Assembly (NCBI GenBank): GCA_030832235.1
Contig: JAURJO010000027.1
Span: 1-10,026, forward strand
From: Verrucomicrobiota bacterium
GTDB taxonomy: Bacteria; Verrucomicrobiota; Verrucomicrobiia; Opitutales; Opitutaceae
DNA: 10,026 nucleotides
Direction of reading: 5' to 3'
In this document: piece after piece, positions 1 to 6,146 of the stretch
Layout of the letters: the number at the start of each line of letters is the position of its first letter
Numbering within the stretch: the stretch's first letter is position 1
Position numbers and translations under genes: made by a program
Notes under the pieces: model-generated
Database searches by the model: none
What the model was told of the DNA's origin: nothing
What the model saw: the letters and a program-made list of their open reading frames with translations, nothing else

Positions 1-1764
1 GATCGTCGTCAGGTTACCGGAGCCGAGCGTCTGATCGAAGCGTGTTTGCGATGCACCCGAACGCCAGAAGCCCGTGACGCCAGGAATCACCTTCAATCGC
101 AGCTGGTCGTCGCTGTTCCCGTCGGCGAGGTAATGGATCGGGTTGACGACATTGTTGGCGAACGTGGCGGCGGCTCCCGTCAGCCCGCGGCGCGCGATCT
201 CCTCGCGGGTGAGCGCGTACGCGAAGGTGTCGAGGTAGTTCCGCTCGTGGCGGTAACTGGCGCCGGCGACCGCGCGGAAGGAGGAATTCCAAAATGGCAG
301 CCGCGAATCGAACACGGTCGAGGCGCGCCAGCCGACCGCCCGGTTGCCGTCGTCGGTAAACGTGGGGGCGTACGCGAGCATCAGCTGCTCGAACCGCGGG
401 TTGGGGATAGTGGTGTTCGGCACCGTGGGGCTCGGCAGCACGCGGTTGACGTCGACGAAGACGGCGCGGGCGTTCATGCCCAGCGCGCCGGCGGAGGAGT
501 AGGTCTGCAGGCGCGTCGTGTCGTCGACCTGCGCGTTGTGCGCGATCAAGAATCGCCAATGATCGCCGAGCGAATGGGAGAGCTCGATGTTGTAGGCGTG
601 GAAGTCGGTGTCGTGGCGGTTGTCCGGCCCGCCCCAATCCTGACCTTCGGGATAAACGCTGGTGGGGACCGGCGTGAGCGGGTAGCGGACGGGGTTCTGC
701 GGGTCGGTGCCGGTCGCCACGGCGGCGCCGGTGAGGAGCGTGGAAGTGCGGAACGTGGTGGTCGCCGTGGACCGCATGTCATGGAGCGTGCCACCGAGGT
801 CGAAGTACACACGGGCGTTGCCGGTGGCGGCAGCGATCTGCCGCATGCCGACCCCGTTAACCTGGGTGCCGGGGAGGTCGGGGTTGGCGTCGAGCGCGTT
901 GGTGCCGGTTCCGCGGACGTACGCGCGTGTCCCGTCGTTGAGCCGAAGCGTGCTCTGGTTGCTGCGCTGGTGGCCGCCTTCGTAGTTGAGGTCGAGGCGC
1001 GTGCGCCGGTGCGAGAAAATATCCCACCGCCCGGCGAGGGCGAAGCCGCGGTAGTCCTTGCTGCCGCGCTGCCGGAACTGCTCGACCTCTGAATTGAGGG
1101 CGTTGAAACGAAACCCGAAGCGCGGATGGAGCGGCTGGTTCAGATCGAGCGAATACCGCTGCGTGCCGAATGAATCGTAGCGCACCTGCGCAGAGGCGGC
1201 GCGACGGAAGGAGGCGCGCTTGGTCGAGACATTGATAATGCCCGTGGGATCGACGTCCCCGTAGGCCAGTCCGCCGGGCCCGCGCGCGAACTCGATGCGC
1301 TCCGTGTTGTAGGTGTCGGCGGGCAGGAACCAGGGAAACCCGTCGCGCAGCTGCCGGATCGACGGGACACCGCGGAAACTGATCTGGTTGCCCGAGCGGG
1401 AGCCGACAGGCGCGCCCACGGTGCCAGTGTCGTTGAAGATGTTTTCCGCGCCGACCGCGAATTCCACTGCGCCGAAGAAGTCGTTGATCGCGAGGTCGCT
1501 CAGCAGATCCGCGGTGAATACCGAGATCGAGTTGGGGAGATTGGCGAGCTTCTCGTTGGTACGCGTGCCGGCGAGAGCCGAGGAGGCGGCATAACCCTTG
1601 TCCTCGCCGGAGTTCACCTCGAAGGGGGACAGCACCACGGCGGCATCGCGTTGCGGGCCGGCGGCGCTGGTTGCCGCCGACGCCGTGGCGGCGGTCTGGG
1701 CGCCGGCGGGCGAAGCCGCGATAAGGAGGGCGAACCCGGCAAAGCCGGTAGCAAGGAAGTTCAT
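1..1764 (-). CDS. TonB-dependent outer-membrane receptor, N-terminal 588 residues (3' end beyond window)
   Basis: The frame is open from the ATG at 1764 to the left edge with no stop, so the C-terminal part of the barrel lies outside the window. The N-terminus (MNFLATGFAGFALLIAASPAGA, written here as hydrophobic residues 2-22 ending in AGA before Gln23) is a clear Sec signal peptide. It is followed by an Ala-rich linker, then VVLSPFEV at about residues 43-50. That block occupies the place of the TonB box, and I associate it with verrucomicrobial receptors. A plug domain follows (GTRTNEKLANLPNSISVFT, then FRGVPSIRQLRDGFPW, ERIEFARGPGGLAYGDVDPTG and INVSTKR), ending near residue 183. Alternating-pattern beta-barrel strands with aromatic residues then begin. 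By family it takes up a ligand (siderophore, vitamin or glycan) through the outer membrane using TonB energy; the substrate cannot be read from sequence. There is no visible Shine-Dalgarno motif upstream. The gene lies 235 bases downstream of valS and is probably transcribed separately. Confidence 0.9.
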   Translation of the reverse strand, partial: MNFLATGFAGFALLIAASPAGAQTAATASAATSAAGPQRDAAVVLSPFEVNSGEDKGYAASSALAGTRTNEKLANLPNSISVFTADLLSDLAINDFFGAVEFAVGAENIFNDTGTVGAPVGSRSGNQISFRGVPSIRQLRDGFPWFLPADTYNTERIEFARGPGGLAYGDVDPTGIINVSTKRASFRRAASAQVRYDSFGTQRYSLDLNQPLHPRFGFRFNALNSEVEQFRQRGSKDYRGFALAGRWDIFSHRRTRLDLNYEGGHQRSNQSTLRLNDGTRAYVRGTGTNALDANPDLPGTQVNGVGMRQIAAATGNARVYFDLGGTLHDMRSTATTTFRTSTLLTGAAVATGTDPQNPVRYPLTPVPTSVYPEGQDWGGPDNRHDTDFHAYNIELSHSLGDHWRFLIAHNAQVDDTTRLQTYSSAGALGMNARAVFVDVNRVLPSPTVPNTTIPNPRFEQLMLAYAPTFTDDGNRAVGWRASTVFDSRLPFWNSSFRAVAGASYRHERNYLDTFAYALTREEIARRGLTGAAATFANNVVNPIHYLADGNSDDQLRLKVIPGVTGFWRSGASQTRFDQTLGSGNLTTI

Positions 1765-1965
1765 AGTGAGGCTTTTTCGACGCCAGTGTCGGCGCGGGGT
1801 GCTTCAGCAGTGCTGCTGCATCAGCCCTCGGTAAAGTCGAAACATGTCGCACGCACTCGCCCATCCCGCCGCGGCGTAAAAGCTTCGACGTTTGCAGGCG
1901 GAGCTCGAGGCACAACGGGCGCTCATCACACCCTTGCCGGTTCGCTGATTTCCCCCGACCAGGAG

Positions 1966-1992
1966 GCGCGCTCGTGTTGAAACGAGCCGCGC
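1966..1992 (-). terminator. Hairpin just after the valS stop, possible terminator
   Basis: An inverted repeat starts 8 bases past the valS stop codon. The inner arms GCTCGT and ACGAGC flank a six-base loop, and GCGC/GCGC extends the stem past a one-base bulge, giving about 10 pairs. No T-run follows on the minus strand, so it is not a standard intrinsic terminator. It may act with Rho or simply protect the 3' end. The call rests on position and symmetry only. Confidence 0.35.
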
Positions 1993-1999
1993 TATCGGG

Positions 2000-4732
2000 T
2001 CAGCCAAGCGCCTTGAGCAAGCGCTCCAGCTCGGTGCGCTTCGCCTGCTGGTCGGCCAGCTGACGCCGCGCGCCCTCGAGCACGGCCGGCGGGGCCTTGC
2101 TCACGAATGCCTCATTGGCGAGGCGCGCCTCCGTCCCGGCGATGTGCTTGGCCAATTGCTCAAGTTCCTTGGACAGCCGTACCTTCTCGGCACCGGCGTC
2201 GACCGCGCTCGCGAGGTCGAGATAAGCCGTACCCAGCGGGGTGACCACCGCAGGAGCGGCGTCCACCTTCTCCCGTCGCTCAACCTTCGCCGCGCCCGCC
2301 ATCCGGGCGAGCTTGGCGAGATTTGCGGAGATGACCGTCCAGTCGGCGTCGGTCGCCGTGACCAGGAACGTGACGTCCCGCCGGCTAGCCAGATTGTGGT
2401 CGGCCTTTAGTGCGCGGACCTGCGAGACGAATTGCTTCAGGCGCTCTACGGTGGCCACTGCGGCGCGGTCGATCACGACGCCCTTCACCTGGGCGACGGA
2501 GGCCAGCTGCGAGGAATCCTCGATCCTCGCATCCTCGATGAATTTTCCGGGAGCGCCGTAACCCAACTGAGCCCAGAGTTCCTCGGTGATGAACGGGATG
2601 AACGGATGCAGCTGAAGCAGCGTTTGCCGCAGCACGAGGTCCTGGATCGCGAGGCAGGTGCCCTTCGTCGCCGGATCCTGCAACTTTGCCTTGGAGACCT
2701 CCACGTACCAATCGCAGAAATCATTCCAGAAAAACCCGTACAGGGCCTGCGCCGCGGCGCTGAACTCGAACTCGGCGAAGCAACGCGCGACCTCGCGCGA
2801 GGTCGCCAGCATGCGGTCGAGGATCGCGTGATCGTCGGCGTCGAAGCGCGCGGGCTCCAGCCGGGATAGTATCGCGTCCACGGATGAATTGTCGCCCGCC
2901 GGGCCGCTCATCTGCCGGAAGCGGCAGGCGTTCCACAGTTTGTTACAGAAGTTTTTTCCGCTCTCGATGCGGTCTTCCTGGAAGCGGATGTCCTGCCCCT
3001 GCGGCGCGATCGAGACGATGCCGAGCCGGAGGCCGTCAGCCCCGTACTTGCCGATCAGGTCGAGGGGGTCGGGCGAGTTGCCGAGCGACTTTGACATCTT
3101 GCGGCCCTGCGCGTCGCGGATGATGCCGGTGAAGTAGACATGACGGAACGGGATGCGGCGCTCGATCGGCTCGCCGGGTCGCATGAACTCCAGACCGGCC
3201 ATGATCATGCGCGCGACCCAGAAGAAGATGATGTCAGGGCCCGTCACCAGCGTCGTGGTCGGGTAGAAATGATCGAGCCCCTGCTTCGCCTGCGCCTCGC
3301 GGTCCGGCCAGCCGAGCGTCGCGAACGGCCAGAGCCACGACGACGCCCACGTGTCGAGCACGTCGTCCTCCTGCGTCCAGTTCTCCGGGTCAGCGGGGCC
3401 CTCGAACGAGACATGCACCTTGGTCGGATCCCGCAGGTCCTGTTCGGTGAGCGATTCGCGGTCGAGGCCCTTGCGGTACCAGACCGGGATGCGGTGGCCC
3501 CACCAGAGCTGACGGCTGATGCACCAGTCCTGGATGTTTTCCAGCCAGTGCAGGTACACCTTGCTCCAGCGCTCGGGGTGGAAACGGATGTGGCCGTCGC
3601 GCACCGCAGCCTTGGCCTCCTCCACGCGCGGGTACCGCAGCCACCATTGCCACGTGAGCCGCGGCTCGATCGGAACGTCCGCCCGTTCCGAGTAGCCGAC
3701 ATTGTTGGCGTGGCTCTCCTCGGCGAGGAGCGCGCCGGATGCCTTGAGAATCTCCGCCGCCCGCTTGCGGCCGGCGAACCGCTCCATGCCCGCAAGGTCG
3801 GAACCCGCGAGCTCGTTCAGCACGCCGTCGGCGCGGAGGACATCGATCACCGGCAGCTTATGGCGCAGACCGATCTCGAAGTCGGTTTTGTCGTGGGCCG
3901 GCGTGATCTTGAGCGCGCCGGTACCGAACTCGCGATCCACGGCGGCATCGGCGATGATCGGGATCTCCGCGACAGGTCCAAGCGGGCGACGCACCTTCTT
4001 GCCGACCCAGCCCGCATACCGCGGATCCTCCGGGTGCACCGCGATAGCCACGTCGCCGGGGATCGTCTCCGGACGGGTGGTCTTGACCTCCACAAACACC
4101 CCGGGGGCGTCGACGCGCTCGTAGCGGACACGGTAGATCGTGCTGCTCACGGGCTTCATGATGACCTCCTCGTCGCTGAGCGCGGTCTGCGAGACCGGGC
4201 ACCAGTTCACCATGCGTTTGCCGCGGTAAATGTGTCCCTTGCGGAAGAGGTCGACGAACACCGTCAGGACCGCGCGCGAGTAATGCGGGTCCATCGTGAA
4301 CTGGGTGCGGTCCCAGTCGCATGATGCGCCCAGCCGGCGCAGCTGCTCGAGGATGATGCCGCCCTTCTCGTGGCGCCACTCCCAGACCTTCTCGAGAAAC
4401 TTCTCCCGGCCGAAATCATGCCGCGTCTTCTTCTGCTTGCGCAGCTCGCGCTCCACCACGGTCTGCGTCGCGATGCCCGCGTGATCCGTGCCCGGCAGCC
4501 ACATCGCGGAGCGGCCCTCGAGCCGCGCACGGCGGATGAGCACGTCCTGGAGCGTGTTGTTCAACACATGCCCCATCGTGAGCACGCCGGTCACGTTCGG
4601 TGGCGGAATGACGATGGTGTACGGGTCACGCCCGGCGTCGACCCGGCCCGCGAAGGCGCCCGCCGCCAGCCAGCTGGCGTACCACTTCTTCTCCACATCC
4701 CCCGGTTCGTAGCTCTTGGTGATCTCAGACAT
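2000..4732 (-). CDS. valS: Valyl-tRNA synthetase
   Basis: This is a cytoplasmic class Ia aminoacyl-tRNA synthetase that charges tRNA-Val using ATP. The 910-residue length is typical of bacterial ValRS. Domains in order are: catalytic Rossmann fold starting with PPPNVTG (43-49) and the HIGH-equivalent TMGH (52-55); WLPGTDHAGIATQ (78-90); CP1 editing domain, about 195-345, containing TTRPET (228-233) and GTGALKITPAHD (270-281); WCISRQLWWGHRIPVW (403-418); and DDVLDTWASSWLWPF (456-470). Next come the KMSKS loop (545-549) in GRKMSKSLGN, the anticodon-binding helical domain (about 630-800), and a C-terminal Val-specific coiled coil rich in Lys, Glu and Leu (about 845-908). The first His of the HIGH motif is Thr here. 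The ATG at 4732 is the natural start, since MSEITKSYEP leads directly into the family's usual N-terminus. No Shine-Dalgarno is visible. The upstream gap is too short to hold a T-box leader. Confidence 0.98.
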   Translation of the reverse strand: MSEITKSYEPGDVEKKWYASWLAAGAFAGRVDAGRDPYTIVIPPPNVTGVLTMGHVLNNTLQDVLIRRARLEGRSAMWLPGTDHAGIATQTVVERELRKQKKTRHDFGREKFLEKVWEWRHEKGGIILEQLRRLGASCDWDRTQFTMDPHYSRAVLTVFVDLFRKGHIYRGKRMVNWCPVSQTALSDEEVIMKPVSSTIYRVRYERVDAPGVFVEVKTTRPETIPGDVAIAVHPEDPRYAGWVGKKVRRPLGPVAEIPIIADAAVDREFGTGALKITPAHDKTDFEIGLRHKLPVIDVLRADGVLNELAGSDLAGMERFAGRKRAAEILKASGALLAEESHANNVGYSERADVPIEPRLTWQWWLRYPRVEEAKAAVRDGHIRFHPERWSKVYLHWLENIQDWCISRQLWWGHRIPVWYRKGLDRESLTEQDLRDPTKVHVSFEGPADPENWTQEDDVLDTWASSWLWPFATLGWPDREAQAKQGLDHFYPTTTLVTGPDIIFFWVARMIMAGLEFMRPGEPIERRIPFRHVYFTGIIRDAQGRKMSKSLGNSPDPLDLIGKYGADGLRLGIVSIAPQGQDIRFQEDRIESGKNFCNKLWNACRFRQMSGPAGDNSSVDAILSRLEPARFDADDHAILDRMLATSREVARCFAEFEFSAAAQALYGFFWNDFCDWYVEVSKAKLQDPATKGTCLAIQDLVLRQTLLQLHPFIPFITEELWAQLGYGAPGKFIEDARIEDSSQLASVAQVKGVVIDRAAVATVERLKQFVSQVRALKADHNLASRRDVTFLVTATDADWTVISANLAKLARMAGAAKVERREKVDAAPAVVTPLGTAYLDLASAVDAGAEKVRLSKELEQLAKHIAGTEARLANEAFVSKAPPAVLEGARRQLADQQAKRTELERLLKALG

Positions 4733-4742
4733 GGGCGTTGCT

Positions 4743-4755
4743 CGGTTTTAAACCG
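4743..4755. promoter_or_regulatory. Small palindrome in the valS 5' region
   Basis: CGGTTT-T-AAACCG is a perfect inverted repeat with six-base arms around one central base, ending 11 bases upstream of the valS start. It could be an operator half-site pair, part of an AT-rich promoter element in otherwise GC-rich DNA, or chance. No convincing -35/-10 pair could be assigned around it. Confidence 0.2.
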
Positions 4756-4823
4756 GCGAGAAAACGTCCCGCCCTAGAGCGACGCAAGCGGTTATCCGCC
4801 CGCGAAAAACGGCGTCCGCACTC

Positions 4824-4839
4824 CCCTGGGCGCCAGAGG
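4824..4839 (-). terminator. Hairpin after the mutarotase gene, weak terminator candidate
   Basis: The core CTGG-GCG-CCAG, extended by CC/GG across a single bulged base, lies 5 bases beyond the stop codon of the RbsD/FucU-like gene. On the transcribed strand a run of five T occurs only about 14 bases further on (opposite 4805-4809), too far for a classical intrinsic terminator. It may still mark the end of the three-gene sugar operon before valS. Confidence 0.25.
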
Positions 4840-4843
4840 CGAT

Positions 4844-5290
4844 TCAGGCCATGCGGCAACCAACCGTCAGCAACACGTTCGCCCAGAGCGCCTGATCTGC
4901 CGTCTGGATCGTCAGGACATGATCAGGCGACTCAACCGCCTTGTAGAAATCCCACTTCGAGATTGGCGTGATCTGGGCCTTTACCCCGGCCGCACGCGCG
5001 ATCTCGCGGTACTCAGCCCACGCCTTGGGTTCGCCCGCCGCCGCGTAAGGATCGTCGGCCGGAATGCCCATCGTGTTCACTTCATCGACCGGCAGAGCAC
5101 TCAACACCGCCCGGAGCGCCTGCGAGACGGTGATGACACCCGGGGAGAGGTTCATCGAGACGACGCGGGCGTTGGGCCCTTTCTTCGTCGAGGCCGGGTA
5201 ATTTCCGTCGGCCAACAGGACCTTGGCGTGATGACCGGCGCGCGCGAGGACCTCGGAGATCTCGGGGTGGATGAGGGTGTGCTTGAGCAT
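4844..5290 (-). CDS. RbsD/FucU-family sugar mutarotase
   Basis: This 148-residue protein matches the whole length of the RbsD/FucU family, small decameric cytoplasmic enzymes that interconvert the anomers of free sugars (D-ribose pyranose/furanose for RbsD, alpha/beta-L-fucose for FucU). Visible marks are the N-terminal MLKHTLIHPEISEVLARAGH with the conserved His at residue 20, the following LLADGNYP with Asp28, a Pro-rich centre (about 65-82), WDFY at 113-116, and a C-terminal QALWANVLLTVG (133-144) matching the conserved YANVLL-type end. The length and the long central segment look more like FucU than RbsD, but the substrate is not determined. It begins 10 bases after the stop of the epimerase-like gene, so the two are probably co-transcribed. 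That suggests mutarotation of the sugar handled by that neighbour. There is no recognisable ribosome binding site. Confidence 0.88.
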   Translation of the reverse strand: MLKHTLIHPEISEVLARAGHHAKVLLADGNYPASTKKGPNARVVSMNLSPGVITVSQALRAVLSALPVDEVNTMGIPADDPYAAAGEPKAWAEYREIARAAGVKAQITPISKWDFYKAVESPDHVLTIQTADQALWANVLLTVGCRMA

Positions 5291-5300
5291 GATTGGGAAA

Positions 5301-6119
5301 TCAGTCGCCGGCCGTCACGCGACGAAAACTCGCGATGGTTTGCTCCGCGGCGCGCGGTGCGTCGGGCCACGCGAAAACCTCCGCGGAAAGATAACCGGTG
5401 TAGCCGATCGCGCGCAGGGCGGCGATGGCGGGCGCGAAATCCGTATGGCCGAACCCCGCCGCCCGGCGGTTCGAGTCGGCGAAATGCACATGGCCGACCC
5501 GGGGACCTGCGAGGCGCAAGGCCGCGGGCACGTCGGCCTCCTCGATGTTCATGTGAAACAGATCGCAGAGCAGTCGCACTCCGGGCGCGCGCAACGAGTC
5601 CACCAGTTCCACCGCCTCAGTCGTGTTGACGCAGAGGTTGGTCTCGTAGCGGTTGAGAAACTCGTAGAGCAGGAATGTCCCGTGCTCATGCGCCCTGGGG
5701 CCGAGTTCCTCCAGCGCCTCCCGGAGCCATTCCAAAGCCTGTGCGCGCGTGACCGGAGCATCCGCGCGCCCTTGCATTGAACCGATGATCGCCGGCGCCC
5801 CGAAGCGCGCCGCGAGGTCGATCACCGCCGCGACAAAGTCCACCGCGCGACGCCGCACCGCTGAGTCCGGATCCGTCAGGCGCAGCCGGTGCCGCACCCA
5901 GCCGGCGCCAGTGCCGATCGCAGCGATCTTCAGCCCATGCTTCGCGCAAAGCGTTGCCAATTCGTCGCCGTCGGTCTCCGCCGCCGACGAGGGAAAAACC
6001 TCCACCGCGTCGAAGCCCAGCGCCGCCGCCCGCGCGAACGCGTCCGCCAGCCCTTCTGAGAACACGAATGGCCCCGTGCGTGTTTCCGGCACGAGCGTGA
6101 CCGTGATGGCGGACTTCAT
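5301..6119 (-). CDS. TIM-barrel sugar epimerase/isomerase, ketose 3-epimerase-like (xylose isomerase-like family)
   Basis: The 272-residue protein has the AP-endonuclease-2/xylose-isomerase-like barrel fold. The putative metal ligands are Glu153 (LLYEFLNRYET), Asp186 (LLCDLFHMNIEE), His212 (GHVHFADSNR) and Glu247 (LSAEVF). Their spacing is the same, shifted by one, as the Glu152/Asp185/His211/Glu246 set I recall for D-tagatose 3-epimerase of Pseudomonas cichorii. The accompanying Glu159, His189 and Arg218 also fit that enzyme's 158/188/217 positions. This favours C3 epimerisation of a ketose or a related 3-keto-sugar over hydroxypyruvate isomerase, though IolE/Hyi-type activities cannot be excluded. 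There is no signal peptide, so it is cytoplasmic. It starts 27 bases after the phosphohexomutase gene and ends 10 bases before the mutarotase gene. The ATG at 6119 gives a normal barrel first strand (AITVTLVPE). No Shine-Dalgarno is visible. Confidence 0.88.
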   Translation of the reverse strand: MKSAITVTLVPETRTGPFVFSEGLADAFARAAALGFDAVEVFPSSAAETDGDELATLCAKHGLKIAAIGTGAGWVRHRLRLTDPDSAVRRRAVDFVAAVIDLAARFGAPAIIGSMQGRADAPVTRAQALEWLREALEELGPRAHEHGTFLLYEFLNRYETNLCVNTTEAVELVDSLRAPGVRLLCDLFHMNIEEADVPAALRLAGPRVGHVHFADSNRRAAGFGHTDFAPAIAALRAIGYTGYLSAEVFAWPDAPRAAEQTIASFRRVTAGD

Positions 6120-6128
6120 TATTGGAGT

Positions 6129-6142
6129 CGCGGGAGACCGCG
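6129..6142. other. Short hairpin in the phosphohexomutase-epimerase gap
   Basis: CGCGG-GAGA-CCGCG forms a five-pair stem filling half of the 27-base intergenic gap, five bases past the phosphohexomutase stop. No T-run follows. It could be a processing or mRNA-stability element within the operon, or only a product of high GC. Confidence 0.25.
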
Positions 6143-6146
6143 CGGC

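Noticed and set aside
46..1092. Long plus-strand open frame of 348 codons
   Set aside because: It lies antisense to the TonB receptor frame, is rich in Arg, Val and Gly with no recognisable domain, and is the usual by-product of high third-position GC on the coding strand.
1736..1748. CCGGC-AAA-GCCGG hairpin
   Set aside because: It falls inside the signal-peptide codons of the receptor gene and has no T-run on either side, so it is neither a terminator nor clearly a control element.
1805..1818. CAGCAG-TG-CTGCTG inverted repeat upstream of the receptor gene
   Set aside because: It is a short simple triplet repeat symmetry with a two-base loop, and there are no promoter elements around it to give it meaning.
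857..1915. Minus-strand open frame of 352 codons overlapping the receptor in another frame
   Set aside because: Its Arg-rich low-complexity product shows no family motif, while the receptor frame carries a signal peptide, plug and barrel patterns over the same bases.
3140..4324. Plus-strand open frame of 394 codons
   Set aside because: It is antisense to valS, whose motifs are unmistakable; the product is an Arg, Val and Asp-rich shadow.
4733..4843. Possible T-box or other riboswitch leader for valS
   Set aside because: The gap is only 111 bases and shows no T-box sequence or specifier-loop structure; it is far shorter than known T-box leaders.
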